From Hirudinaria manillensis (taxonomy: Eukaryota > Annelida > Clitellata > Hirudinida > Hirudinidae): DNA of 64,000 nucleotides. Position 1 is the stretch's first letter, and every line of letters starts with the position of its first letter. Positions 43,557 through 60,647 of this stretch are shown here, one piece after another. The position numbers were made by a program, and so were the translations under genes. The DNA lies in contig CM067533.1 in assembly GCA_034509925.1 (NCBI GenBank), forward strand, positions 594,001 to 658,000. The letters are read 5' to 3'. Below the pieces are notes generated by a model. That model was not told the DNA's origin and did not search any database. It saw only the letters and a list, made by a program, of their open reading frames with translations.

Positions 43557-45312
43557 CTGCAAGCAACAATTCATACAATTCATCCAATTCACTTAATTAT
43601 GCATTTCCAAAACAGTTTGCAAATGTTGCAATAGCATTTCTTATAGCTCTTGCATAATGGTACAACTTTATTCAAAAGAGTTTGTTTCTAGTATTCCATT
43701 ACGAAATCGTAAGTGCAAAACGTCACCTCTTGAGGTCACGTACAGGTGACCTTTTAACCAGAGTCGAAAATTTAGCAAAAGCTTCGCTTAGTAGATTGAA
43801 AGCGAAACAAAGAACAAAGAAGTTAATGAAAGCGGGAGCCAATGTCACATAAAGTCGAAGATAACGCCCAGCATATCTCACAAAGCAGACGATGACAACC
43901 TGCAACAAACCTTACTAATCTTTGGTCTACTCCTGAAAGCTGCAAGCAAACCGTAATACTTTCAAAAAGCTTGCCTGAACAGCAGAAATTCGACACTTTT
44001 ATAACTCTGCAAAGGGCGAACTACGACCTAGAAGCCACGTGATCGAGCCAGCCAATGCGAAGCTCTCAAATACCTCGGGAGGCTACAATGATAAAGAGGG
44101 TAATTTTTAAAATGGAAAGAACAAATTGACATCGCACGAGAAAAACTAAACAATTTTTAAAGCATTTTTTATTTATTTTAATAATAAAAATTTAACAATC
44201 TTCTTTTAGGCGCTTTGTTATCGTATACTACAAGCTATTTTTAGCCAAGCTACTTTAGCCTAGCTTGACCTCTATGTGGAGCTTAGGTCAATCCATGAAG
44301 GTCGAATTTTTTGGATGAGGTCGTGGAAATATTCGTGACTGTGAACTTCCATTAAAATCAATAGAAACGAAAAGAAAAAGCGGGTTTCGATTTTCGATTC
44401 GATTGGGCGCCTAATTAAAACCGGCGGCAAGCATGATTTGCCAATTGGAAAGGAAAATTATTTTTATTCGCTACTTTTTTTTGTACATAACTTCTGGTAA
44501 AAATCGGAATTACTTTTGATTTAATCCGAATTAATCTTATTTTTGTTCTGATATGAAAAGAGTTTGTGAATAGAAAGTGATATCAAAACATCTCTCGAAA
44601 AAAAGACATTTGCATTGCAAATTATTTTACGTGAGAAAATGCACGGTTGATTTATACTTTGGAAAGGCCATCTTTAGCCTACAATCTTGATCATGCTCAA
44701 GATCACCCGGACATTTTTAACTACATTTTGAATTAATTTGAAAATCAGATTCTTAAAAAAGCCACTTAAAATTTTTTGCTAATCGTATTTAAAATGCTCC
44801 CACGACTTTTCGTACACACATTCACATCTAACCCTCTAGATTGAGCTGTGTTTACTCAAAATAATTTGTCTTTTTCAGTCACATATAACATTATATTCTA
44901 ACAAAAATCACTAGTAAAATCTTCGCAGATTTGTCCGCCCGCAGAGATTTCGCAGCCTCAGAATGTGAATTAATTCATCGTCGAACGAATCGAGATGGAA
45001 TTCGCAATTCATGCTTATAGCAATCGGTTAGTCATTGGGTTGAAATTAATTCGTTTCCTGTCACATTTGATTCAAATATTGACAAAAGTAGCAAGAGTTG
45101 CACTTCGATGTCATGTGATGTTTCGCTTCGGTTGATGTTTCAATCAAAGTCCCAACTCATCATATGACGACCTTGCTTGCACATTCTTGATAAACGTGTT
45201 TGTTGAATACACAACCTCGCTCGTGCTGATTCAGACTGAATTGCTTCCTTCCTTTCGCTAGAGAAGTGACTTTTTTGAGTTTTTGACGAGAGCTCATCCG
45301 GTAATTACTCCT
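43557..45312. other. Divergent region between PEPCK and CTR1
   Basis: Holds the PEPCK 5' UTR intron and both promoters. On the minus strand TTATAAAAG (43997-44005) is a good TATA box for PEPCK, implying a start near 43970. Otherwise AT-rich, with no other gene visible. Confidence 0.45.
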
Positions 45313-47124
45313 ATGGACCACAGCGGTGGAATGGATCATTCCGGACATGGAAACGGCACAGCTATGCACATGATGATGCAGGTAAAAATTCTTTTTGATT
45401 GCGTTGAATTAATGATTGCTCGTGGGGCAATTTCGCAGCAAGTGATCGGTCGTAGTTCAGGATCAGCTTAGCTAATAAATATAGTTTAATTACCTCAAAG
45501 TTGAAACATTTACTTGGTTTATTTCATTTATCTGTTAAGTTCTTTGCGAGTGTCTAGTTGTCAAAACACCTGATTGGTTGACATTCATCATGCAATGCTC
45601 AGCAGATTTTTAAAGATGTGATGCATAACAGATATTAACCATAAATGCTGTTTCAAGCTTTAAAGTAGTTACATTGTGGTAGCAGTGATGATGATGATGA
45701 TGATAACGATGATACTCAAACTCACCTGCAGTTCAACAGTCTACAAGCATTCAAGTTACGTTAAGTGATAAGCTCTGAGTGGCCTCGTGTTGAGAATATT
45801 AGGTTATTGTGGCAACATTGCCTATATTGCTTTAAGTGCCATCTTTTTGTCACTTCCCTCACCATTGTTAATGTTTCTGTTTTATTATTGCCATACTACA
45901 ACAATGCTATCGTGATTTGAACATTACTTCATTAGTATGCATAACTAGTTATCACATAACCAGTTATCATTGTCGTCATCCAACATTGCTAACAACACAT
46001 TGCTAAAACAATTTCAGATGTTTTTCTACACGGGCTGCGAGGCAACCATCCTCTTCGAGAAGTGGCAGACCAAGACTTGTCTTCGTGAGTGCAACTTTCG
46101 CCATCAGCAATTCACCAAACCGACATGGCCGTTTTTCCTTCGGTTCATAATTCTCCAAAATGTCATCACAATTCGCAACTTGTCGTTAAAGTAATTCACC
46201 ATCTGCTGTGGTAGCTCACCTCTTATAAGACAATTCGTTGTCATAATTCACTGCTCATTAATTCATCATCATAATTCACCATTCATTGTAATAATTCCAC
46301 GATAATTTATGATTATCTCTCAATTTTCTCAGAAATTGTTGTGAAGTGTGAGGCACTTCCCAGCACCATCTATTAATGATATTGTTGCTATTATTGTCGT
46401 TATTATTATAATAATTATTATTATAATTTATTATCATCGTTTTATATATTATATTACGACTATAATTACCATTATTATCGCCATATCCGTCCTTTGTCAT
46501 TAATCTCTCGGAGGCAAAGGTGAAAGGATGATGACGATCTAATCTCGTTTGCGGACGATCCGACCAATCGGATTATTTGTTGTCAGTCCTCAATATTAGT
46601 CCTTAATGGCATCACTTTGTTCCTAATCAAAACACCACTTAGTGCTTAGATTTAAAAACTAATGACTACGATAATGACAATGGTGATAACGATGATGACG
46701 ACAACGACGATGACGACAACGACGATGATGATGCTGGAGCGTTTCCATTATAATAGCCATCATCATCATTATCATGAGCACTATCCATCATTGCAATTGC
46801 AATTGTCTACCGTCACGATCACTACCGGCACCTTTCAACTCCATAACAAACATTCATTATCACCATCGTCGTCATCATCATCACCATAATCATCATCGCC
46901 TTAATCATCATCGTCATCACCTTAATCATCATCATCATCTTAATCATCATCATCATCACCATAATCGTCATCATCATCATCTCCAGAAATGTTCGGCTCC
47001 TGCGTCGTGGTCTTCCTGGCTGGCATTCTCTACGAGGGCCTGAAAGCCCTTAGGAACCATCTTCAATGGTGGATGACTTGCAGGTAATGATGATGATGAT
47101 GATGATGATGATTGTTATGGTAAC

Positions 47125-47179
<55 letters not shown>

Positions 47180-47289
47180 CACATTTTTCCTTCTTCTTCT
47201 CGGTCTCACAGCCGGTGATGAATGAATGCTGAGCATTTCCATTATTATTATTATTATTGGTATTGTTATTATTATTGTTATTATTATTG

Positions 47290-47321
<32 letters not shown>

Positions 47322-48493
47322 CACATTTTTCCTTCTTCTTCTCGGTCTCACAGCCAGTGATGAATGAATGCTGAGCATTTCCATTATTATTATTATTATT
47401 GGTATTATTATTATTATACACATTTTTCCTGCTTCTTCTCGGTCTCACAGCCGGTGATGAATGAATGCTGAGCACTACCAGTGCTCTCAGCAATTCATCT
47501 AAGAACTTTCCGAAGAATGTGGGCAGTGCCCAGTAAGGAGATCTTCTGAATCTCCGAAGTCTTTGGTCGTCCTGGTATCAACTCTACATACTTTGTAAAG
47601 TCTTTTCTTAGCGTTCCGAGCGCTCCTACAATTACCGGAACGACTTTAGACTTCACTTTCCACATCCGGTTGATTTCAATCTCCAGGTCCTTGTATTTGC
47701 TAATTTTTTCAGCTTCTTTGAGCGCGATGTTCTTATCATCCGGGACTGAAACATCGATTAGCAGGCAAGACTTGGATCTTTGATTCTGGATTATTATTAT
47801 TATTATACACATTTTTCCTGCTTCTTCTCGGTCTCACAGCCGGTGATGAATGAATGCTGAGCACTACCAGTGCTCTCAGCAATTCATCCAAGAACTTTCC
47901 GAAGAATGTGGGCAGTGCCCAGTAAGGAGATCTTCTGAATCTCCGAAGTCTTTGGTCGTCCTGGTATCAACTCTACATACTTTGTAAAGTCTTTTCTTAG
48001 CGTTCCGAGCGCTCCTACAATTACCGGAACGACTTTAGACTTCACTTTCCACATCCGGTTGATTTCAATCTCCAGGTCCTTGTATTTGCTAATTTTTTCA
48101 GCTTCTTTGAGCGCGATGTTCTTATCATCCGGAACTGAAACATCGATTAGCATGCAAGACTTGGATCTCCTGTCATGGATAACAATGTCAGGTCTGTTGG
48201 CCAATATTTTCCTGTCCGTGATAATCGCATAGTCCCATAGAATGGTGCAATCTTTTATATTCGTCACACTTTGGGGCGTGTGCTCGTACCATTTCTTTGG
48301 AACTTCCCATCCTAGCTCACGGCATACAATCCAGTGGATGTAACTGGCCACCTTATTATGTCGGTGCAAATATTCAGTTGCTGCTAACACAGTGCAACCC
48401 GACGTTATGTGGCTTATCGTTTCTTGGGCCTTGCCACAGATCCTGCAATTGCCATCTATCTGCTGCTTCAATATCATACTATTATTGAAATCA

Positions 48494-48527
<34 letters not shown>

Positions 48528-48625
48528 CACATTTTTCCTTCTTCTTCTCGGTCTCACAGCCAGTGATGAATGAATGCTGAGCATTTCCATTATTATTATT
48601 ATTATTGGTATTGTTATTATTATTG

Positions 48626-48660
<35 letters not shown>

Positions 48661-48885
48661 GGTATTATTATTATTATTTTGCTATTTTTGCCATCGAAGG
48701 GCCTGCAAAACAAAGACCAAGAAGACGATGACGACAGCCACAGGTTGTTGTTCAACAACATCAACAGCAACAACAAGCGACAACCAACAGGACGACGTGC
48801 AGATACTCCAACCTTCAGTCGGTCCATTGTCCAGGTAAATGACATCATCATCACCACCATCATCATTTTCACAACATGGTCATAC

Positions 48886-48916
<31 letters not shown>

Positions 48917-49444
48917 TATTAAATTAAATTCACATTAATAACCACCTCGTTCAGATTTATTTTTGTAATAATTTATGTTGAAAAACATTCAACGAACAAT
49001 CTTCTGTCGAGTAATCAACACTTGTGAACATCACATTTTGTCTCAATCACCCTACGGTGTAGTAGGAATGTAATTACAATCATGTTACAAGTATAATTAT
49101 AATTATATTATTTATATTAATCTTACTTAATATAATAATAATTATATTACTTATAATTATTACAATTTAATAAGAATTTGAATTCTGACCATTTAAACCT
49201 TCAAAGGAAACAGACCTTACTCCTCCTACATCTGCTCCAATCCTTCCTGTACCTTGTACAGGTGGGCTTCGGCTACCTGTTGATGCTGGTGGCCATGACT
49301 TACAACGTGTGGCTGTTCGTCGCCATCTTCGTCGGTGCTGGCTGCGGCTACTTCGCCTTCAACTTCCAGAAGGTCTGGGGCATCGCCCAGGGAGGCGATG
49401 CGTGCCCTGCGGACGACGAGGGAGAGACCCACTGCCACTTGTGA
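45313..49444 (+). CDS. SLC31A1: High-affinity copper transporter CTR1 family, 5 exons
   Basis: CTR1 forms a trimeric plasma-membrane channel for Cu(I). Exons 45313-45381, 46018-46084, 46987-47083, 48700-48834 and 49207-49444 join in phase to 201 aa (190 in human). The N-terminus is short and has Met/His clusters (MDHSGGMDHSGHG, MHMMMQM). TM1 includes VVVFLAGILYEGLKALR. A low-complexity Thr/Ala-rich cytosolic loop (exon 4) follows. TM2 carries the MxxxM copper motif (MLVAMTYN), TM3 the GxxxG motif (GAGCGYF), and the tail ends in HCHL, close to the family's HCH. Donors are GTAAAA, GTGAGT, GTAATG and GTAAAT. AATAAA is near 49777. Intron 3 contains retrotransposon fragments. Confidence 0.95.
47084..47178. 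repeat. (ATG)n and (TTA)n microsatellites at the start of CTR1 intron 3
   Basis: A short (ATG)n tract follows the donor, then about 18 TTA units. The TTA tract abuts the 3' end of a retrotransposon fragment and may derive from its tail. Confidence 0.8.
47179..47241 (-). mobile_element. Truncated non-LTR retrotransposon 3' end, copy 1
   Basis: A 63-bp 3' terminal piece. On the minus strand it runs from TGGAAATGCTCAGC to AAAAATGTGT and is followed by a (TAA)n tail. Confidence 0.6.
47321..47383 (-). mobile_element. Truncated non-LTR retrotransposon 3' end, copy 2
   Basis: Same 63-bp terminal piece as copy 1, truncated at the same point (TGGAAATGC), with its own TAA tail. Confidence 0.6.
47418..47790 (-). 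mobile_element. Non-LTR retrotransposon 3' fragment, copy 3 (endonuclease end)
   Basis: Contains the last ~100 codons of a retroelement protein (ending LLGTAHILRKVLR, stop at 47495) plus the 3' UTR and tail. It is 5'-truncated just before RSKSCLLIDVSVPDDKNI. Nearly identical to the corresponding part of copy 4, so it was inserted recently. Confidence 0.75.
47807..48490 (-). mobile_element. Non-LTR retrotransposon 3' fragment, copy 4 (zinc knuckle + restriction-like endonuclease)
   Basis: The minus-strand frame 47884-48477 (197 aa) has a CCHC knuckle (CRICGKAQETISHITSGC). It is followed by RPDIVIHD and LIDVSVPDDKNIALKEAEK, the PD...D...K arrangement of restriction-like endonucleases found at the C-terminus of R2/R4/NeSL-type elements, and then EINRMWKVKSKVVPVIVGALG. 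No reverse transcriptase domain remains. The 3' UTR of about 75 nt ends in TGTGTATAATAATAAT. It lies antisense inside CTR1 intron 3. Confidence 0.8.
48527..48589 (-). mobile_element. Truncated non-LTR retrotransposon 3' end, copy 5
   Basis: Another 63-bp 3' terminal piece with the same truncation point, flanked by TTA tracts on both sides. Confidence 0.6.
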
Positions 49445-50760
49445 GCCCGTACGTGATGCCCCGAAGGGTCGCGGGAAATGACTTTACGTTTTGGTATTCT
49501 ACAATGTAATCCCATCGATGTAAAGTAGATGTTGTATTATTATCTGCCTCAGTTTACAAGACTGCTTTGATTCTGGATGAGTTCCTAATGCATTCCAGAA
49601 AGTTTGAGATTGATTAGCTATTGATTGATTGATTGATTGGTTGATTGATCAATTGATAAGTCACTTGATTGATTAAATTATTGACCAACCGCTTCAGTCA
49701 CGTGCGTTATTTTGATTTTCAACAAAAGAGTCATTTCTGATCAATGAACGAAAGTTCTTGATTATCATTTCTGATGAATAAAATACTTTCCGGGTAATTC
49801 GTGGAGACCAACAGTTTTAAATTCTTTTGTTTTGTTTGGTTCTTGGAGTGTAAATTTAGTTTGGGATTGTGCTTCAAACTGTTAACCTTTTACATAGAAG
49901 CAGAGATACATATATGGTAATGGACGTTGGTGCCAGATAGATAAGACAAGTCTTCAATAATCATTTGTCCTTGGCATGATTATCAAATTTGCATCCTTGA
50001 AAAGTGTCACTGACACAAGTAAAGTGATCTCTTAGGTTGTTTGCGATGTATTGTTTATTATTAACTCGTCTAAGTGATCTCTAACGAGGTGCTCAACCGA
50101 CTCAGTCGTAATGTAAACGATTACTCACTGAATTAACATTAGGCAGTTTTGCCCGTGTTGACTCGGCTAAAAGTTTGCATCGCTAAACAAGAAAGTTTTT
50201 AAACTTAAAATGCTTCCAAGATTAAGAATGATTTTATAACAGACTCACCAACCTCGTTCGAAGCCGAACTTCGAACGCTTTCCGCTCGTCAGCCGACAGT
50301 TATGGACGCCGTGAAAGAAAATGGCAGAAGAAAAGACAAACTTTAATTTGATAATTAATTTAATTAAAAAAACAACACAGCAACATTTTCATATACGAAA
50401 AATATTTCTCGTGAGAATTAAAGTCGAGAACCAGCGATCAAATGACAGTCATCAAATGATGACTAAATGAACAGATAATGGATTACGACTTTGTCGTGCC
50501 TCGTACCTTGTGTTTCGATCATGAAATGTGCTCTTCGTCTGTATGCAACGTTTACAAGACAAAGATAATGATGATGACGGAGACGATTGTGATGATAATG
50601 ATGATGTAATATTAATGATGACTGCCAGCCATAGTGACTACCTGTTAAAGATGGATAAAAATGCTAGCCGTCAAGTTGGGAAGAAAGTCACAAACGGTAA
50701 CAATACTCGTGCTCTGAAAGAACTGCCCCGAACAAATGAAAACGATAGGTCCACGGCCCG
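49445..50760. other. Convergent intergenic region between CTR1 and the DOK-like gene
   Basis: CTR1 3' UTR with AATAAA near 49777, then (TTGA)n near 49622-49660 and AT-rich DNA. The right part is presumably 3' UTR of the DOK-like gene. I see no other gene. Confidence 0.4.
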
Positions 50761-54764
<4,004 letters not shown>

Positions 54765-56563
54765 CTAAAATTAAATTACGGATGTTTACAAAATAAATTA
54801 TAAATACAATTAAATCATAACAATATAATTATTTTATGAGTAATTTATTTTCCGTGATCACCTAATTGCCACGGTTTAGAAATCCTACTATTATTATCAA
54901 TTCTGTTTATTACCAAAGTTATTCTTGTAACTTGGAATCTTTTTTTTTGTTAGAATCCTTACCGTAAATGATTGTATATAATGAACCCCAGCGACCTCTT
55001 GATGTAATACGATGCTAATATTTTCAATTAACGTCTGATATAAGCTGTAATTTATAACATTGTTGCATAAATGGCATCAACGGAAATCATTATTTTTCTA
55101 CTTAAACGTACTTCAAGCATTTTGCTCCAATAATAGCAGTAGCCAGGATTTTTAAATTGATAAACGATGGATGAGATGGAAATTTGTTTAGGGTTGGGGT
55201 CTTTTCACCCAGCAATCCCTAAAGGGGCATACGAGACGGAGATACATTATAGTGGTAAGTGGTATAGTGGCCACGCTAACAGATCAGACGTAAACCCCGA
55301 TGTTATAATGTATATTGGACATCTCAATACAAAAAAGTTTCTAATTCTGAAAAGTCCAGTCCTAATTCACATAGTAACAGAGATATTATTAATAGACACT
55401 GAACCTATTTATTGACTTTCTGATCGAATCTAATGTTTAGCCACAATTACCTTTCGAATTTATAATCGTTTGAAAAATGTCATGTGAACTAAAAAACTAA
55501 ATTCAATTTTTTTTATAAATTTTAATGTTAAATTTATACATTAATTGTTGAAATAAAAATATAATAAACCGTATAACGAGCATCACAATAATATCAATAA
55601 TACCTCAAAAATGACAGAAGTCATTCTTCGTTCTTGCTTTTGGGGCAGATCCTTTCAGTTTCAAAGCACAAGTTTTTCATGAAAACACAATTAGACTTAA
55701 GACTAGAGTCTAGTTTTAGAATAGCGAGAGGGCAATTATCAATCTAGCTTTGCCACGAACAGCTAATTTGTCACAAGCGGGGTTTTTTTCGTAAAGACTT
55801 TTTCCTCAAAGGATCCATTTTTAGTTAATAATGCACGGTTATTTATCGTCCGCTCCAGCATATTCTAAACGAACTGAGTTCGATTTAATTTCGGTTTCGA
55901 TGGTCATGTTAATTTCTCGTGGGTTTTCATGGGTTTCAACTGTGAAAAAAATCGATGTCTAAGAACATAACTCCAACTCTTACAAATAAAATAAAAAAAC
56001 GATGAACAACGTATGACATTGCATTTTAATCTGTTTAAAAATTCTTTAATTCTTGAAATATAGATGTTTCTTCGGTCAACAATAAGAGAAATGTTTCCTC
56101 TGAGTGGGCCTCTTCACCAACTTTTTGTTCGGTTAAAATTAAAAATTGCGAATTAAAATATTACGAATCTTTCCTGTGTTGAGCAATGAGCATATAACGA
56201 TTTTTTTGCTCTAATGCTCAAACTGATCTTTTATTGGATTGGAGTTTAAAAACAAATCCTGCAGACATTGTTGCATATTAATTAATTTATTTATTTATTT
56301 ATTAGAAATATTAATCAGTTCCATTTCGTGTCCAAGTAAATTCGTTTTTAAATGTTTCTGCTCTATTGGCTGGTGCATCACCGCTCTCTGTGTTATGCAG
56401 ATTTGTGCGAAAAATTGCCGCTGATGTTTATTTTATCTGCGATCGTTTTATGTTATTGTTATTTTACTGTGAAGAGATCTGAGCATGCTGACAAATTACT
56501 CATTAAAAAGTTTGCAAACTTGTCTGATATTCTTAACCGTCAAATTAATCCTAACAGGTGGAG
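54765..56563. other. Region between the DOK-like gene and Ig gene A
   Basis: Should contain the missing first exon(s) and promoter of the DOK-like gene. A minus-strand GTAAGG after ATTTACG near 54960 is a possible donor, but no start codon can be tied to it. An 82-codon plus-strand frame at 55167-55415 has no recognisable domain and no splice support. Otherwise AT-rich. Confidence 0.4.
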
Positions 56564-58549
56564 ATGGAAGAGGTACAGTTGCCCGTGATTTCATTTAGTT
56601 TGGCATTGGTTTTAGTGATTAAATTGTACTGCAACACACTACTACCAGAGCGTATTTGGAGATAAGCTTTTAGTTATGTCTGCTTTACAGTGTCGATTGA
56701 AGGCTTTGGAACCAGATTTGTCATGCGAGGAGAAAACATGACGGTGATCTGTCGCTACAATCGACTTTCAGCGGAACTAGAGTGGTACAACTCGTCCAAA
56801 GATAAGGTCCTGGCTATACCTGGACAAATACACATCACTGAATTTCAGTGAGCCTCAACTTGTAATGTATTGTTGCTTAACATGACCTTGTTTGCATATA
56901 AACAAGTCAGAATGAGTAATGCAATTCAAATGATTAATGCAGTAACTTGCAATGTATGCCTGCATTCTAGATTCTACATCTTGAGACGTTGAATCTGCAC
57001 AAAGTTAGCAACAATAGGACGACAAACATTTGCGACACATTTGTATCGTCCAAATTGCATAAATTCAACTAGATTTAATGCAATACAATCAGAGCTGTCA
57101 TACAGTGACCAACTGCAGATCAAATTTCTTTGATTGCAAATAATTTCAAAGAGATTTTTAAAAAGTGAAAAACTTGATTGTGTATTCCTATTTTGGTACT
57201 AGGTTGTATCATCTCCAAATAACGACCTCTGTCTTGGAATTTATCAACATCACTTCTCAATTTGAGGGAACTTACAGCTGCTTTGGAGAAGAGGGTAGTT
57301 TTGACGTCGAGATTCTCGTCTTTGACGGTCAGTTTGACTGATTGGAATCTGACGGTCGTGATTACAATTTTAAAAAGTTCTGACGGGTATTTTTTATTTA
57401 TTTTCAATGTTAATCGTTTGAAAAAAAAAGAACATTCTGCCAAAGAAGCATCTTCGAGCTACGTGTTGTTAAGTTTAGCCGATGCTTTGAGAATTTTAAA
57501 GTGAAATTATTATCATTAGTGACCTCCACAGATTCATCAGCTCACAAATTTAGGCAAAAACATTGACAACATTGTCTGAACTTTAAAGCTGTCCCATTTT
57601 CTCATAGCCAATTTGATCAAAGTCTCAGATGAAAAATGTAAGATGCACCAGACCTGCGGTATTAGTTACTATTAGTATTATTAGTTAGTACTAGACTTAG
57701 GTACTATCACCAGAAACTTAAGTACTGGCACTTGGAAACGGAGTACCGGCCACAAAATCCGACTCGCATCTTTCTTCTTTTTTCTTCGTTCCAGTCTCCT
57801 CGAAGGAGAATCACTACGAGACAAACAAGTGCAACCTTTCCTGCGAGCTGACCGGCTTCACGCACAACCCTCTAGAAATCAAGGTCTTCTGGGACCTGAA
57901 CTCGCGCAGTCTCATCGTTCGATCCCGGCCCGGACTGAGGATGGGCGTCTCGAAGGAAAAACAGTTCACGTGGATGGACGTGAACCTCGGGGGTGAGGAC
58001 GCGTTTTCATTTCGTCTTCTGCATGACCAGCGAGCGACTCGATTTTTGAACGCTAACCCTACGAATGACTCCCGTCGATAACTTGATCGGTTTAAGATGA
58101 CACTTTGCCAAACCGTCGTCAGACTCGGTCGGTATCATTAACTCATTGTTTTAATCACTTAACCAATTACGGTTAGCATAATCATAATCTTAATCTCAAT
58201 ATTCATCGCCCGTCGTCCCGTCACTCCGCAGCCCACCAAGGCTTCCTGACGTGCATCTTTGAACTGCCGTCGCCAGAAGGCAGCTTCTTTGCCAGAAAAA
58301 CCTTCGAACTCACCAGGGGAATCATGCCCTTAAGCAATGGTAGGTCACCACCCTCCTTTCAGTTCTTGACGTAGCACTCTTCTTAATAAGGGCAGTGATG
58401 ATGGTGGTATTGATTATGATGTTATTACTATAGAGGTAGAAATGGAATTTAGTCACACGTGTACATGCACATTCATAGAAAAGTAGTCGGGAAAGTTAAG
58501 TTAAGGTTGGAGGTCAGAGGTCAGGGTTGGCTCTCCGTCGTTCAGTTCG

Positions 58550-58595
<46 letters not shown>

Positions 58596-58782
58596 AACTC
58601 CTCGGAGAAAATATTTAAAATGACGTATCTCTTTGTCAGACAGGAGCATCCACGGAAAAGCAATCCTCCTGGTCGCTACGATGGTTGCCGTTGCCGTGGT
58701 GATCATCAATCTCATCTGCAGCTGCAAAAGCACGGGATTCCGACTGGAACGACAGGACGCAGGACTGCACGACTACGACTAG
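56564..58782 (+). CDS. Two-Ig-domain type I membrane protein, gene A
   Basis: Exons 56564-56651, 56691-56847, 57203-57327, 57795-57992, 58232-58339 and 58640-58782 join in phase to 272 aa. Exon 1 encodes a signal peptide (PVISFSLALVLVIKLYC). Exons 2-3 form the first Ig domain: TVICRYN, LEWYNSS, FEGTYSCFG. Exons 4-5 form the second: CNLSCELTGF, KVFWDLN, GFLTCIFELP. Exon 6 encodes a transmembrane helix (ILLVATMVAVAVVIINLIC) and a 19-residue tail ending HDYD. Splitting each Ig domain over two exons with phase-1 outer boundaries is common for Ig genes. The first donor (CGTATTT) is weak, so exon 1 is the least certain. Probably a cell-surface adhesion or recognition protein; I cannot assign a named family. 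Confidence 0.8.
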
Positions 58783-60647
58783 TCGTGACTAATCGATCGT
58801 CTGCTCTTTCGTTTTGTTTTTTTTTTTTTAAAGGGTTTTCCGATGCTCTCGAGATGTAATCTTTGGATGAATTTGGAAGCAACTTCTTCTTGGAGGTCTT
58901 TGACTCCTCCTTGTTATTGTTGTTGTTTGTTCTCATCAGCAACAGCGATGGAGTGTAGTCAATGGCGTGGCCAGTTACAGATCCAGTTGCTGTTGTTGTT
59001 TATTTTGTTTTTATTTTTGTCGATGCTAGACTGACCCGTTTGGCACGGTATTCGAGTTTTTTCATAATTCGCACCACTTCTTTGCCTAGTTTTTCGACCG
59101 GATTCTCGAAAATCCGAGCGAGACGAACTTAGTCCGTCCGCGATAATCCGATAGGATTTCCAGAAAATGGATTTCGGTTTCTATGCATCTGCATTCTACT
59201 TTCTCATGGCGATGTTAAGTATTTTTGATAACTCGTTTTTATCGGATTTGTTTTTCGAGTTTTGTTTAGGCAAGGCTTTAGTTTCAAAGTCTTTTATAAT
59301 ATTTATATGATGCCTTTACATCCTCGGCTCAATTCTTGATATGCAAATTTTTGGCTTGTTTATATCTGCAATTCCCCCAACATCTTGACGAATGCTCAGC
59401 TCTCGATGGTCATCAATGTTGATGATGATGATGATGATGATGATTGTAGTCAGGCATTTTGCAATGCTGCTAACTAGTTGAGTAAGCATTTTGTTAACTA
59501 AATAATTATAACTTGTTGGAAGCGGTGTGTGCCTATTGTTGCATTTATTACCTAATTATAAATTATTTATTATAAATTAGACATTTGTATTGGTTATATT
59601 TTGGAGGCTTTTAACAAGGTCTTCTGTACTTGATCTGTTTTCAATTTGCATTTCAGTGAATAAAGGATGTAAGATTCATTTGTTTGTTTTCACTTAACTT
59701 TTTAAATTTTTAGTTTTTAGATTCCAAGAGAGACACCAACGTGGAAATTATAAACATCGTCGCTCAACTTTCTTGAGGCTTCAAGTGCTTTGAATCCATC
59801 GTCAAAGATTATTTTAAAGAAAGAAATGAAGAATGATTGAAGGTGTTTTGAGGATACGGTTTTGAGTTTTGTTTGTGTTTATAAAAAATGATAAACTTGT
59901 GTTTCTTCCGCTTTCATTGGCCAAAAAACTGGTTCAAAGTTTAAACAGGAGTGTAAACAAATTTAAAGAATTGAATGACTTTTGTCCTTTGTGGTTTCCT
60001 TTGAGATGAGAATGGGTTAACCAAGCATTCGGATGGAAAGCTGAGAATCGCAGCTTAAGTAGCCCGCGACGTGACTCATAGTAAAAACCCAGACGATGGT
60101 TCTTCGGCTTGCGTGAGTGACTGCACATTAATTTCATATATAAGAAGGTAATTCTTACAAATTATGTCGTTGGTAAATGTTAGACAACTGCCGTTAGGTT
60201 AGGGTTAGACCGTTGTCTAAATGGGAATGTGCTCTTACCTCTATCTGTAGCAGTATTCGACTTTGAAGCTAATCTAATTCTCGCTTGAATGACTAATTCT
60301 CAGTTCAAAAGGGCAGTTGGAAGCAACTGCAGAAAGACTTCTTTAAAAATATATTGCCCCTACCTTGGCGGTACACTAACCATTTATGTAGCGCCGTCTC
60401 TCTCGGTACGTTCGCGCAAGCCGGGTTTTGAACGTGACACATAGAGGTCGTTACCATCACGCGGAAATGTCTGAGCTTTGCACTTCCTTTTAGCCCAGCG
60501 TTGCTTTAGCGTGCTTTGTATGGATTTAGATCGGATATAAGATTGACGACCGGTCTGAAATGTATTGTATTTATTTGCATGCAAATTCGTTTATACTCGT
60601 TATTTAGGTTGTTCAACCCTACGAAAAAGAATACAGGACTTGCCTGC
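58783..60647. other. Spacer between Ig genes A and B
   Basis: Gene A 3' UTR (AATAAA near 59658), a short (ATG)n tract near 59418-59443, and the presumed promoter of gene B. A short TTAGG-type run (GTTAGGTTAGGGTTAG) occurs near 60193. No gene visible. Confidence 0.4.
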
